Assembly (NCBI GenBank): GCA_964645155.1
Contig: CAZYBG010000024.1
Coordinates: 1 to 42,004 of the forward strand
Reading direction: 5' to 3'
DNA length: 42,004 nucleotides
From: CAZYBG01 sp964645155
GTDB taxonomy: Bacteria; Pseudomonadota; Alphaproteobacteria; Rhodobacterales; Rhodobacteraceae
Positions 25,522 to 34,286 of the stretch are shown piece by piece. A program made the position numbers and the translations under genes. Within the stretch, counting starts at the first letter, position 1, and every line of letters starts with the position of its first letter. The notes beneath the pieces are model-generated. The model searched no databases. It was not told the DNA's origin and was given only the letters and a program-made list of their open reading frames with translations.

Positions 25522-25956
25522 ATGGGTCTTCGATATGTCGTGGCATATGACGGGAGCCCGGCCGGACGCCGGGCCGTCGATCATGCGCTTGCGGCCGCGA
25601 AGGGCAGCGGCGCCACCGTGCTGGTGGCGCATGTCCTGGAATGGTCGCCCTACAGCTTCCTGACGCAGGAGGAACTGGCCGAACGCCACCAGCGGCGCAA
25701 CGAGGAACTGGCCCGGGCGCGCTCGGCCGTCGTCGACCCGCTGGTGGCCGAGCTTGCCGCCGCGGGCACCGAGGTCGACACGGACATCCGCTACGGCAAC
25801 GTCGCCGACACCCTGATCGAGATCGCTCGGGCCGAAGGCGCTGCGCAGATCGTCGCCGGCCGTTCCGGCGAACAGGGGCTGGCCGGCCGCCTGTTCGGAA
25901 CCGTCGCATCCAAGCTGGCGCAGATTTCGCCGGTGCCAGTCACCATCGTGCCCTGA
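25522..25956 (+). CDS. Universal stress protein (UspA family)
   Basis: This 144-residue single-domain Usp protein has the family blocks VVAYDGSPAGRRAVDHALA (N-terminal strand and loop), VLVAHVLEW, IRYGNVADTLIEIARAEG and the nucleotide-binding-type loop VAGRSGEQGLAGRLFGTVA followed by SPVPVTIVP. The G-x2-G-x9-G-(S/T) ATP motif is close to present (GRSGEQGLAGRLFGTVA). It is a soluble cytoplasmic protein linked to stress survival. GGGAGGA lies five bases before ATG 25522; a longer in-frame extension to 25438 is not supported. It is followed after 20 bp by the symporter gene, so the two are probably cotranscribed. Confidence 0.93.
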   Translation: MGLRYVVAYDGSPAGRRAVDHALAAAKGSGATVLVAHVLEWSPYSFLTQEELAERHQRRNEELARARSAVVDPLVAELAAAGTEVDTDIRYGNVADTLIEIARAEGAAQIVAGRSGEQGLAGRLFGTVASKLAQISPVPVTIVP

Positions 25957-25976
25957 CAGGGACCTCGGGAGGAAAC

Positions 25977-27509
25977 ATGAACAGACATATCCTCGCGTTT
26001 GCAGGCGCACTCTCGCTGGTTTCGAATGCCGCATCGGCACAGAGCCTCGGCGACACCGTCAACGGCTGGTTCGCCTGGTCGACCGGCTGGTTCGTCAACT
26101 TCATCTTCTCGCCGTTTCCGGGCACCGACATCTCGTGGATCGTCGGCTGGCTGGTGATCGGTGCCATCGTCTTCACGCTCTACTTCGGCTTCATCCAGTT
26201 CCGCGCCTTCGGCCATGCGCTCGCCCTGGTCTCGGGCAAGTACTCCAATCCCAAGGACGCGGGCGAGGTCAGCCACTTCCAGGCGCTGGCCACGGCGCTG
26301 TCGGGAACGGTGGGTCTGGGCAATATCGCGGGCGTCGCGGTGGCGGTCAGCATCGGCGGCGCGGGGGCGACGTTCTGGATGATCCTGGCGGGTCTCCTGG
26401 GGATGGCGTCCAAGTTCACCGAATGCACGTTGGGCGTGAAATACCGCAACGAGAACGCGGACGGCTCGGTTTCGGGTGGCCCGATGTACTACATCAAGAA
26501 GGGCTTTGCCGAGCGCGGCGTGCCGCTGGGCGGGTTCCTCGCGGTTCTCTTCGCCATCTTCTGCGTGCTGGGATCGCTGGGCGGCGGCAACATGTTCCAG
26601 GCCAACCAGGCTGCGGCACAGTTCCAGAACGTGCTCGGGATTCCCACCTGGGTCACCGGACTGGTGCTGGCGCTGGTCACCTTCGCGGTGATCGTCGGCG
26701 GCATCAAGTCGATCGCCAAGGTCACCGACAAGATCGTGCCCTTCATGGGCGTGGGCTATGTGCTGGTGGCGCTGGTGATCCTGCTGGGCAACTATGACAG
26801 GATCGGCTGGGCCATCGGCGAGATCTTCCGCGGCGCCTTCACCGACACCGGCATCACCGGCGGCGTGATCGGCGCGCTGATCCAGGGCTTCCGGCGCGCC
26901 GCCTTCTCGAACGAGGCGGGCGTGGGTTCGGCGGCCATCGCCCATTCGGCGGTGCGCACCAAGGAGCCGATCACCGAAGGCTTCGTGTCGCTGCTGGAGC
27001 CCTTCATCGATACGGTGGTGATCTGCACCATGACGGCGCTGGTCATCGTCATCACCCAGCAGCTGGTGGTCGATCCGGCGACCGGGCTCTACGTGCTGAA
27101 CGAGGCCGGGCGCATCACCACGGTCTCGGGCGCGACGGGAGGTGTCGAGATCAGTTCGGCCGCCTTTGCCTCGGCCTTTGCCTGGGCGCCCTATGCGCTT
27201 TCGGTGGCGGTGATCCTGTTCGCCTTCTCGACCATGATCAGCTGGGGCTACTACGGCATAAAGTCCTGGACCTACCTCTTCGGCGAGGGCAAGACCAAGG
27301 AACTGGTCTTCAAGATCATCTTCTGCGTCTTCGTCTTCATCGGCGCGGTGGCGAACCTCGGGGCGGTGATCGACTTCTCCGACGCGGCCATCTTCGCGAT
27401 GGCGCTGGTCAACATCACGGCGCTCTACGTCCTGATGCCGATCGTCAAGCGCGAGATGACGAGCTACCTCGCGCGCCTGAAGTCCGGCGAGATCCGGCGC
27501 ACGAAGTAG
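25977..27509 (+). CDS. AGCS-family sodium:alanine/glycine symporter
   Basis: This 510-residue inner-membrane protein has about 10-11 hydrophobic segments. The AGCS signature region is visible as ALSGTVGLGNIAGVAVAVS with the following GGAGATFWMI, then GGPMYYIKKG, FRRAAFSNEAGVGSAAIAH and the C-terminal STMISWGYYGIKSWTYLFG. These proteins import alanine, glycine or D-amino acids with Na+ (or H+). The N-terminal segment (ILAFAGALSLVSNAASAQS) looks like a signal sequence ahead of the first core helix, which is a common feature of alphaproteobacterial members. CGGGAGGAA precedes ATG 25977. The likely local regulator, an Lrp-like gene upstream, is broken. A GC-rich hairpin follows the stop by 11 bp. 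Confidence 0.94.
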   Translation: MNRHILAFAGALSLVSNAASAQSLGDTVNGWFAWSTGWFVNFIFSPFPGTDISWIVGWLVIGAIVFTLYFGFIQFRAFGHALALVSGKYSNPKDAGEVSHFQALATALSGTVGLGNIAGVAVAVSIGGAGATFWMILAGLLGMASKFTECTLGVKYRNENADGSVSGGPMYYIKKGFAERGVPLGGFLAVLFAIFCVLGSLGGGNMFQANQAAAQFQNVLGIPTWVTGLVLALVTFAVIVGGIKSIAKVTDKIVPFMGVGYVLVALVILLGNYDRIGWAIGEIFRGAFTDTGITGGVIGALIQGFRRAAFSNEAGVGSAAIAHSAVRTKEPITEGFVSLLEPFIDTVVICTMTALVIVITQQLVVDPATGLYVLNEAGRITTVSGATGGVEISSAAFASAFAWAPYALSVAVILFAFSTMISWGYYGIKSWTYLFGEGKTKELVFKIIFCVFVFIGAVANLGAVIDFSDAAIFAMALVNITALYVLMPIVKREMTSYLARLKSGEIRRTK

Positions 27510-27520
27510 CGCAGCAAGAC

Positions 27521-27545
27521 CCGGCCGGGCCCGACGCCCGGCCGG
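27521..27545 (+). terminator. Hairpin after the symporter gene
   Basis: CCGGCCGGGC (27521-27530), a 5-base loop and GCCCGGCCGG (27536-27545) form a perfect 10-bp stem 11 bases after the stop. No T-tract follows, so termination is likely but not certain. Confidence 0.5.
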
Positions 27546-27666
27546 ACCGCCGACCGCAACAGGCAGCGTCCCCGCCCGCGAACCCTTGACCGGGGCGGGC
27601 AGGGTGCGGCCATTGCCGAAGACGGGTCATGAAGGCGCATGACCGATACGGCCACCCCGCACTGCC

Positions 27667-27738
27667 GGCCCTCGCCCCGGCCCTCGCCCCGGCCCTGGCC
27701 CCGGCCCTCGCCCCGGCCCTGGCCCCGGCCCTGGCCTG
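27667..27738 (+). repeat. 12-bp tandem repeat, six copies, in a 409-bp gene-free gap
   Basis: Units GGCCCTCGCCCC and GGCCCTGGCCCC alternate; the last copy ends CTG. On the minus strand the unit is GGGGCGAGGGCC, close to the unit inside the uup gene. The surrounding gap (27510-27918) has open frames in several registers only because the repeat lacks stops. I see no credible gene in it. Confidence 0.9.
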
Positions 27739-27918
27739 GCGCCGGTATCGCTGTTCCTGCCGGTCACCGGCATCGGCATCTCGATCGCCCGGTCCGGCCT
27801 TTCGCCGCATGTCCCGATACAGATGGCACCGCCGCGGCCGGCATCGTTGCGGCCCGCATGAAAGCAGCACGGAAGGCCGCATGACGCCCGGACCGGAGAC
27901 GGGGCGTGAGGTCCGCAG

Positions 27919-28533
27919 TCACCGACCGGCGTCGGACATCACGGCAGATGCGTCCCCGGCGGGCCGCCCCGCGGCCCAGATCAACGCGCCGAGCGCCGCG
28001 CCCTCGGCGATCAGGCCGATCCCGAGCATCAGTCCGATCAGCCAGAGCGCGGTCACCGGCATGCTTGCGAACAGGATGACCGACAGCACAAGGCCCATAA
28101 GGCCGCTTGCCAGGACCCAGCTCCAGTTCTCCAGCGGCCGGATTGACAGCGCGAAGACCACCTTGGCGATCCCCTCGATCATCAGGAACACGACAAGCAG
28201 GACCGAGATCACCACCATCGCCTGCCCCAGATTGCTCAGGAGCAGGACGCCCACGACGATGCCGAGAACGGCCGGGATCAGCTGGAGCCAGAACGAGGGA
28301 TGGTTCATCGCGCCCAGCAGTCCGATCCCCTGCACGACGCCGTTCAGGATGAGGATCCAGCCCAGCAGCCAGACGAAGGCGGCCGAGGCGAAGACCGGCG
28401 ACAGGATCGCCAGCACGCCGCCAAGCACCATGAGCGCAGCCTGCACGAGATAGAGAAAGCGGTGCCGCCGCACCGTCTCGCGCATGGCCTGGTTGAAGAT
28501 CGCGGAGGCGGAGGCAAGGTCTATGCGCGACAT
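27919..28533 (-). CDS. HdeD-like small membrane protein (DUF308)
   Basis: This 204-residue protein has six hydrophobic segments arranged as three similar pairs. The N-terminal cytoplasmic stretch ends at RRHRFLYLVQAALMVLGG, and the DUF308 pattern (GVLAILSPVFASAAFVWLLG, later GLMGLVLSVILFASMPVTA) is clear. HdeD in enteric bacteria is associated with acid resistance at high cell density; the biochemical role of the wider family is unknown. It is followed upstream (in transcription) by the Ca2+/H+ antiporter gene after 44 bp on the same strand, so the two may be one stress-related unit. Confidence 0.85.
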   Translation of the reverse strand: MSRIDLASASAIFNQAMRETVRRHRFLYLVQAALMVLGGVLAILSPVFASAAFVWLLGWILILNGVVQGIGLLGAMNHPSFWLQLIPAVLGIVVGVLLLSNLGQAMVVISVLLVVFLMIEGIAKVVFALSIRPLENWSWVLASGLMGLVLSVILFASMPVTALWLIGLMLGIGLIAEGAALGALIWAAGRPAGDASAVMSDAGR

Positions 28534-28577
28534 CTGGTCACTCCTGTTCCAGGGATGTGGGGCCGTCTGACGGACCG

Positions 28578-29708
28578 TCAGGGCACGGCCGACAGAACAA
28601 CGAACACGCTGAAGATCACCAGATGCACCGAGCCCTGCAGGATCGTCGTGCGCCCGGTGGCCAGTGTCAGCGAACTCGTGAACAATGTCAGGACAAGCAG
28701 CGTCATGCCCTCGGAGCCAAGCCCCAGGACCAGCGGGCGGTCAAGCACGAGCGCCGCGGCGGCGACCACCGGAATGGTCAGCGCGATACTCGCAAGCGCC
28801 GAGCCGAGTGCCGCGTTCAGACTGTTCTGCAACCGGTTCGCGGCGGCGAAACGCAGCGCCGCGACCGCTTCGGGCAGAAGGATCAGGGCGGCGATCACGA
28901 CACCGACGAACGCCACTGGCAGCCCCGCACCCAGCACGGCCTTTTCCACCGTCGGGGTCAGCACCTTGGCCAGGAGGATGACCCCCGTCAGGCTTGCCAG
29001 CAGCAGGGCCGCGGCGATCGCAGTGGCCCTTGCGTCGGGCACCGGTTCGGCATGTGACGGATGCTCCAGTTCCTCGACGAAATACTGGCGGTGGCGCGAC
29101 GTCTGCACGAACAGGAACACGGCATAGAGAACGAACGAGACCGCGCCGATGAAGGCCTGTTGCACGGGTGCATAGATCGGGCCTTCGCGCGACAGCGTGA
29201 AGTTCGGCAGGATGAGCGAGATCGTGGCGATGACCGCGATGACGCCCAGGATCGCGGCGGCGCCATCGGCGCGGAAGCCCTGTTCATGATGCCGGAGCCC
29301 GCCGACGACAAGGCAGAGGCCGACCACCCCGTTCAGGACGATCATCACGGCGGCGAAAACCGTGTCGCGGGCGACCGCATCGGCGCCTTCGGTGCCTGCC
29401 GCCATGACGGACAGGATCACCGCCACTTCCATCACCGTGATGGCGAGCGCAAGCAGGATCGATCCGAAAGGATCGCCCACCTTCGCGGCCAGCACGTCGG
29501 CGTGATGGACTGCCGCAAAGACCGTGTAGCCGATCAGGATGACCGAGACGATCAGGAACAGGACCGATCCGGCCGGCACGACACCTGCCGATTTCAGCGC
29601 GATGGCGATGCCCGCCAGCACCGGCGCCGCCCAGGTCCAGCGGGGCGCCGAATGGTGGCCCTCCCCGGCGGGATCGCCGGTCGTCGGTTCTTTCGGCGGC
29701 GGGTCCAT
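28578..29708 (-). CDS. Calcium/cation:proton antiporter, ChaA-like (CaCA superfamily)
   Basis: This 376-residue inner-membrane protein has about 11 hydrophobic segments. The two alpha-repeat regions with acidic residues typical of cation/proton exchangers are visible: GSILLALAITVMEVAVILS in the first half and LILLPEAVAALRFAAANRLQ and NAALGSALASIALTIP in the second. A cytoplasmic, His-containing loop (GLRHHEQGF) lies between. ChaA-type proteins extrude Ca2+ (and Na+/K+ at high pH) in exchange for protons. The N-terminal tail is proline-rich and soluble. No ribosome binding site is strong. It is probably cotranscribed with the HdeD-like gene downstream. Confidence 0.88.
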   Translation of the reverse strand: MDPPPKEPTTGDPAGEGHHSAPRWTWAAPVLAGIAIALKSAGVVPAGSVLFLIVSVILIGYTVFAAVHHADVLAAKVGDPFGSILLALAITVMEVAVILSVMAAGTEGADAVARDTVFAAVMIVLNGVVGLCLVVGGLRHHEQGFRADGAAAILGVIAVIATISLILPNFTLSREGPIYAPVQQAFIGAVSFVLYAVFLFVQTSRHRQYFVEELEHPSHAEPVPDARATAIAAALLLASLTGVILLAKVLTPTVEKAVLGAGLPVAFVGVVIAALILLPEAVAALRFAAANRLQNSLNAALGSALASIALTIPVVAAAALVLDRPLVLGLGSEGMTLLVLTLFTSSLTLATGRTTILQGSVHLVIFSVFVVLSAVP

Positions 29709-29842
29709 GATGCGTGTCGTCCTGTGCGCTGGTGGTTCTTGCGGAACGCCCGCCGCCCGCCGGCCTTGGCAGAGGGTCAGGCGTTGCCGGCGGTCCTTCG
29801 CGTTCCGGCGGCAGTCGCAATATGCCTGGAAGCGGGCCGCGC

Positions 29843-29858
29843 CGCACCAGAAGGTGCG
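29843..29858 (-). terminator. Small hairpin downstream of the outer-membrane gene run
   Basis: CGCACC (29843-29848), loop AGAA and GGTGCG (29853-29858) lie in the 244-bp gap between the antiporter start and the outer-membrane gene stop. It may end the minus-strand run from 34132. It is weak, with no T-run. Confidence 0.3.
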
Positions 29859-29952
29859 AGTCCGCGCCGGTCATGGCCGCTTGATGCGGCATCGGTCGTG
29901 GCGCCGGGTTTCATTCCTGGAGGAAACCGGAAGGGCGCCGCCGCCATCCGCA

Positions 29953-30762
29953 TCAGAACCGCCATGTCAGGCCGATGACGGGGCCGGTCTGGTCCACCTC
30001 CACGATGGTGCCACCGTCGCGGTAGTCGACGTTCAGGTGGCGCCAGCCGACCGACAGGAAGGTGTTGTCGCGGATCCCGTAGCTGGCGGCCGCCACCGCC
30101 TGCCAGGTCGAGTCGGACCCCACGCCGAACCCGCCGACATCGCCGTAGAGCGTCATCGACCAGCGCGGCGCAAGCCGGAAGGTGGCACGCAGGGCAAGGA
30201 CCGGATCGACGAAGCTTTTCGACGGCGAGGTGGCGACCCCCGCGGCGGGCACCGCGACCGAGGTCTCGATCCACCAGGCGCGCAGGCCGCCCATGACGTC
30301 AACCACCGTCTCGGGCGTCTGCACGACGCTGTATCCCGCCAGCAGCGTCAGCGAGGTCTGTTTCAGTTCGGCGCTGGCATCGACCCCGGGGGCGACGAGA
30401 CCGGCGCGGGACGATGCCGCATAGGTCAGATCGCCGCCGAACACGAGCTTGCCGCGCCGCGCCGATCCGGCAAGGAAGAACGCGGCGTCAAGATCCTCCA
30501 TCACCTCGCTGAAGGACTGCTCGAAGCTGATGTCGGGGCCGCCGGAAAACGGCACGATGCGCCCGCCGACACCCGAGGCCCAGACATAGGGCGTGAGCTG
30601 GATCTGCCAGCCCGCGCGGGGCGGGTCGACGGAACCCTGCTGGTCCTGCGCCTGTGCAGGCAGGGCCGCGCAAGGGCCGCCCAGCAGGATTGCGACCGCC
30701 GCCAGCCTTGTCCAAGACGGCGGGCAATCCTGCACGGGTAACGGACATGTCTGCATTTTCAT
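29953..30762 (-). CDS. Outer-membrane beta-barrel protein, paralogue of the one at the left edge
   Basis: This 269-residue protein has a signal peptide (WTRLAAVAILLGGPCAALPA, cleavage near AQAQD). A barrel-like mature part opens LTPYVWASGVGGRIVPFSGG, continues SFEQSFSEVMEDLDAAFFLA and APRWSMTLYGDVGGFGVGSD, and ends DQTGPVIGLTWRF, an outer-membrane C-terminal signature with terminal Phe. The same blocks in the same order occur in 1-643. The family's function is not established; a small porin or structural barrel is possible. AAGGGG lies directly before ATG 30762. It is the last gene of the four-gene minus-strand run that starts with a Tat amidase. Confidence 0.85.
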   Translation of the reverse strand: MKMQTCPLPVQDCPPSWTRLAAVAILLGGPCAALPAQAQDQQGSVDPPRAGWQIQLTPYVWASGVGGRIVPFSGGPDISFEQSFSEVMEDLDAAFFLAGSARRGKLVFGGDLTYAASSRAGLVAPGVDASAELKQTSLTLLAGYSVVQTPETVVDVMGGLRAWWIETSVAVPAAGVATSPSKSFVDPVLALRATFRLAPRWSMTLYGDVGGFGVGSDSTWQAVAAASYGIRDNTFLSVGWRHLNVDYRDGGTIVEVDQTGPVIGLTWRF

Positions 30763-30844
30763 CCCCTTGCCTCGGCGATCCGGAGTTGCCGGCCCCGGGG
30801 CTGCGGGGCATCGTTCGACCGGTGTGCCTGACCCCCGACCCGCA

Positions 30845-31621
30845 TCAGAAGCCCACCACCTTGAACCCGACCTCGAGACCCGCGTCGAACAGGCGATGCT
30901 CGCCGATGCCGAGCGAAGGTTTGACGAAGATGCTGGCCGTGCCGCGCCCTGCCGTCTCGATGTTGCGTCCGATGGTGACGGCAAGCGAGCCCGACGCGCG
31001 GTCGGTCGTCCAGTCATAGCCGATGGCCGGGTCTAGCGTCATGTACCAGCGCGGATCCTCCAGACGCGGCACGTAGTAGAGGTCGAAGACCGTGTTGCTG
31101 ATGTCGCCCCCGCCCGCCGCGGGCGCGCCAATCCGTTCGCTGTGCACGATCGCGGGCGCGAGGATCCCGCCGTTCGGCAGGAAACGCGCATAGATGCCGG
31201 TCAGCTTCAACACCTCGGTGCCGTTGCCGAGCGCGCGGCGTTCCGCGGTGTCGAAGATCAGTTCGGCCTGACCGACGATGCCGTATTCGCGGGTCACGTC
31301 GAACACGCGGGTCAGGCGCAGCGAGGCGTCCCCCAGCCCGAGCCCCGAACCCGTGTCGAAGGACGCGGTGACGAACGGAACCTTGATCTGCACCGCCGTC
31401 CGCTTGTCGGGGGTGACGGGCAGGCTGTAGCGCAGGCTGGCCGTGCCGATGTCGGCGCCGCCGAGCAACTCCAGATGCTCGTAGGAAAGCGTCACCGTCC
31501 GGTTGAGCCGCGTCGGATCGGTGCCGTTGTCGACCGCCGCGCCCGCCTCCTGTGCCGATGCGCCGGTGGCGCAGGCCGTGGAAAGTGCAAGCGCGCCGAG
31601 AAGGCGTATCCATCCGTTCAT
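30845..31621 (-). CDS. Outer-membrane protein, phenol MetA-degradation-like barrel
   Basis: This 258-residue protein has a signal peptide (IRLLGALALSTACATGASA, cleavage before QEAG). The barrel region is rich in alternating strands (VTLSYEHLELLGGADIGTAS, LRYSLPVTPDKRTAVQIK, GLGLGDASLRLTRVFDV, ILAPAIVHSERIG) and ends GLEVGFKVVGF with a terminal Phe. The GLGD and VQIKVPFV pattern suggests the transporter-like barrel family annotated as MetA-pathway of phenol degradation, whose members are outer-membrane channels of uncertain substrate. The assignment is by pattern and not certain. It lies 82 bp upstream of the second barrel gene in the same transcriptional direction. Confidence 0.7.
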   Translation of the reverse strand: MNGWIRLLGALALSTACATGASAQEAGAAVDNGTDPTRLNRTVTLSYEHLELLGGADIGTASLRYSLPVTPDKRTAVQIKVPFVTASFDTGSGLGLGDASLRLTRVFDVTREYGIVGQAELIFDTAERRALGNGTEVLKLTGIYARFLPNGGILAPAIVHSERIGAPAAGGGDISNTVFDLYYVPRLEDPRWYMTLDPAIGYDWTTDRASGSLAVTIGRNIETAGRGTASIFVKPSLGIGEHRLFDAGLEVGFKVVGF

Positions 31622-31928
31622 GTCGCGTGGTCCCTGTTGCTGTTTGCGATGGCCGCGATCGGCGCGTCGCCGGCATGCACCTGCCTTCGGGACGCGCTGC
31701 TCGACGTCGTCCGCATGCTGCAGCGCAGCCGGATTGTCACGCCTCCGCCCGACGAACTGCCGGCCGAAGCGCAGGCCGCCCGGCGACGAACGGACGGCAG
31801 CCTCGCGCCGTGTCGGGCGGCAGGATGTTCCTGCCGAAGGGCTTTCGGAAGCATGGCCGCCGCCTGCCGGGACATACCGGTCACTTCGGTGCACCGAGGG
31901 GCGGCGTCGGAGCCGGGCGCATCCCGGG
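31622..31928. other. 307-bp gap without a convincing gene
   Basis: This gap lies between the NTF2-like gene and the outer-membrane gene on the minus strand. Open frames exist on both strands but have no start-site support or recognisable motif. It probably holds leader and spacer sequence of the four-gene run; I see no clear promoter. Confidence 0.4.
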
Positions 31929-32528
31929 CTACTGCCTTGCAAAGCCCAGCCGTTCGACCACCGCGCCAGCGACCCTCAACGTGAAGACTGCATGGTCGGT
32001 GCCCATCTGCGCACTCCATCCGGCGGCGGCCCCCGTGGCCACCCGAAGCGCCGCATCATCCGGCGTGGTCAGCGACAGAACCGGGTTTGCGGTGTCCGTT
32101 GCCGTCAGTTCGTCCGGTGTCATCGGGCGCAGGAACAGATATTCCTCGGTCATCGCGCCATCGCGCCACTTCGCGACGGTGGCCATCGACCCTTCCGTCA
32201 TGACGCCGACCACCGCGGTCCATGCGCCTTCCGCCACCTGGGGGTCGTGCTGCACGATCTTCGGCGCGATCCCGGTCGCAAGGATCTGCTGCAGCATGTC
32301 GACATGCGCGTCGATGCCGTCGGTGTGCGTGCCCGCCATGTCGACAGCGACCGACGCGGCATGGTACCTGCGCATCACGTCCATGTCGGCGTTGTTCCAG
32401 CCGACGAAATCGACGATGTCGAATGCAATGAGGTTGGTGATCTCATCGCGGCGGTCGCCGGCCGGTGCCGTCGTGGCAGATCCGGTTTTGAGCAGCGCCG
32501 CCCCCGTGCCCCGGGCTGTTTCCGTCAT
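31929..32528 (-). CDS. NTF2-like / SnoaL-type protein
   Basis: About 199 residues. After a poorly conserved N-terminus, the stretch from ITNLIAFDIVDFVGWNNADM reads as the long first helix. It continues with YHAASVAVDMAGTHTDGID, then VQHDPQVAEGAWTAVVGVMTEGS, giving the cone-shaped alpha+beta fold of NTF2-like proteins, which often act as ester cyclases, dehydratases or small-ligand-binding domains. No signal peptide is seen. GGAGA lies about nine bases upstream of ATG 32528. A longer frame extends upstream into the amidase gene and is a shadow. Position between a Tat amidase and two outer-membrane barrels is unusual for this fold; a binding or processing role for the amidase product is an inference. 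Confidence 0.7.
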   Translation of the reverse strand: MTETARGTGAALLKTGSATTAPAGDRRDEITNLIAFDIVDFVGWNNADMDVMRRYHAASVAVDMAGTHTDGIDAHVDMLQQILATGIAPKIVQHDPQVAEGAWTAVVGVMTEGSMATVAKWRDGAMTEEYLFLRPMTPDELTATDTANPVLSLTTPDDAALRVATGAAAGWSAQMGTDHAVFTLRVAGAVVERLGFARQ

Positions 32529-32593
32529 GGGATCGGTCTCCGCTTGTTGGGGTCGGCGCATGGCCCGGGCCGAGGCCCGGGCCGGGCCTGTCG

Positions 32594-34132
32594 CTAGAGT
32601 GCGGGAACCGGGCTGCGGCCCACGCCCGCCGCCTTCTCGAACGCGTGCGCAAGCTGCAGCACGCCGAGGTCGTCGCCGCGCCGCCCGACGATCTGCAGCC
32701 CCAGCGGCATGCCCGAGGCGGTGAACCCGCAGGGCACCGAGATCGCGGGCAGGCCGGTCAGGCTGATCGTGTAGCAGATCTCCATCCATTCCAGATAGGA
32801 CCGCATCTTCTGGCCGTTGATCTCGGTCGGGTATTCGATCTCGACCGGGAAAGGCACGACCTGCGTGACGGGCAGGACGAGGAAGGCATGCGCATCGAGC
32901 AGCCGCCGGAAGCTCTGGTAGATCGCCGACCGCCCGGCTTCGGCCCGCCCGATATCCAGCGCCGAAAAGCTGCGGCCGCCCGCGACCTCCCATTTGATCG
33001 CCTCGCGGATCTCGGCGTTGCGGGCGTCGAAGAAGGGCGAGGTCGAGAAGGCGAACATCGTGCCGCGCATGATGCGGCTCGTCTCGTAGACATCTGGCAG
33101 GCCCTGCGGATCGGCCGGCTCGACCACGCAGCCGATGCTTTCAAGGATCGGCAGCGCCTTGGCGGTGGTGTCGATGACCTCCTGCTCGACCGGCAGATAG
33201 CCGAGGTCGGGCGACCAGGCGATGCGAACGCCATTGAAATCCCGGTCGAGCGGGCCGGCGAACACCTCGGGGTCGTCAGGCAGCGAAACCGGGTCCAGCG
33301 GATCGGGGCCCGCCATCACCGACAGCAGGTAGCCTGCGTCGCGCACCGTCCGCGCCATCGGCCCGTAGGTCGGCAGCCGCAGGAAGAAGCCCACCGGAAA
33401 GTCGATCGGCACCCGGCCCAGCGAGGTGCGGAAGCCCACGACGTTGTTCCATGACCCCGGCGCGCGGCAGGACCCGCCGGTATCCGATCCGTCGGTGATG
33501 GGCAGCATGCCCGACGCCAGCGCCGCAGCACCGCCGCCCGTCGATCCGGCCGCCGAAAGCCGCAGGTCATGGGGGTTGCGCGTCGGCCCGAACAGCGGGT
33601 TGATGGTGTTCGCCCCGGCACCCAGTTCCGGCACGTTGGTCTTGCCGATGATCAGCGCACCCGCCGCCCGGATGCGCCCGGCGATCAGCGAATCCTTCTG
33701 CGGGACGTTGTCCTTGAAGATCGGCGATCCCTGGGTCGATGCGATGCCGATCACATCCTCCATGTCCTTGACCGCCCAGGGCATGCCGTGCAGCTTGCCC
33801 GGCGGTTTGCCGGCAGCGAGGTCGGCATCGGCCTCGGCGGCCATCGCCATCGCCTGCTCGCGCGGGACCATCGACACGATGGCGTTGACGGCGGGGTTCG
33901 TGGCCTCGATCCGGTCGAGAAAGGCGGTCATCACCTCCACCGCCGAAAGCTCCTTGGCGCGCAGTTTCGCGGCAAGGTCGACCGCATCCATGTAGCAGAT
34001 TTCAAGCCCCGCACTGCCCTGCGCCTGAGCGGCTGCGACGCCACCGAAGGCGGCGGCACCCGCAGCCACGGCCGCAGCCCCGGCGGCCCCCAGAAACTGG
34101 CGGCGGTCGAGCGATGGATCGGTTCCGGCCAT
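32594..34132 (-). CDS. Tat-exported amidase-signature family enzyme (amidase 1)
   Basis: This 512-residue enzyme has a Tat signal (LDRRQFLGAAGAAAVAAGAA, cleavage near AQAQ), so it acts in the periplasm. The catalytic triad is present: K122 (WAVKDMED), cis-Ser S197 in the segment AAGSTGGGAAA and nucleophile S221 (DGSDTGGSCRAPG). The core begins AVDLAAKLRAKELSAVEVM. AAAGGAA precedes ATG 34132. It starts a four-gene run with the NTF2-like gene and two outer-membrane genes. Its promoter carries the 12-bp motif shared with amidase 2. The two share architecture but clearly differ in sequence, so they are divergent paralogues or separately acquired. The substrate is unknown. Confidence 0.92.
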   Translation of the reverse strand: MAGTDPSLDRRQFLGAAGAAAVAAGAAAFGGVAAAQAQGSAGLEICYMDAVDLAAKLRAKELSAVEVMTAFLDRIEATNPAVNAIVSMVPREQAMAMAAEADADLAAGKPPGKLHGMPWAVKDMEDVIGIASTQGSPIFKDNVPQKDSLIAGRIRAAGALIIGKTNVPELGAGANTINPLFGPTRNPHDLRLSAAGSTGGGAAALASGMLPITDGSDTGGSCRAPGSWNNVVGFRTSLGRVPIDFPVGFFLRLPTYGPMARTVRDAGYLLSVMAGPDPLDPVSLPDDPEVFAGPLDRDFNGVRIAWSPDLGYLPVEQEVIDTTAKALPILESIGCVVEPADPQGLPDVYETSRIMRGTMFAFSTSPFFDARNAEIREAIKWEVAGGRSFSALDIGRAEAGRSAIYQSFRRLLDAHAFLVLPVTQVVPFPVEIEYPTEINGQKMRSYLEWMEICYTISLTGLPAISVPCGFTASGMPLGLQIVGRRGDDLGVLQLAHAFEKAAGVGRSPVPAL

Positions 34133-34286
34133 CAGTGAGTTCCTTTCATCCGGGAATGACGCTGCTTTCGGGCGGCTGTCTGCGGCCGGCTGCTTGCCGG
34201 CGGTCGAACGATGCGACAGGCCGTGCGCGCGGCTCCGATGCGGCCCTGCCGACCGCATGCCCCGCAGACGACCTGCGTGCCGCTAA

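Noticed and set aside
27639..27884. An 81-codon plus-strand frame and a longer minus-strand frame across the 27667-27738 repeat
   Set aside because: They are open only because the 12-bp repeat has no stop codons. There is no ribosome binding site and the composition is extreme.
32558..32590. A possible fifth GC-rich repeat near 32.57 kb (GGCCCGGGCCGAGG)
   Set aside because: It has only about two imperfect copies and no constant period, so it cannot be separated from general GC richness.
32594..34132. Loss of the amidase cis-serine in amidase 1 (GSTGG instead of GSSGG)
   Set aside because: By comparison with FAAH the catalytic cis-Ser is the first Ser of the motif, which is present. The second position varies between Ser and Thr.
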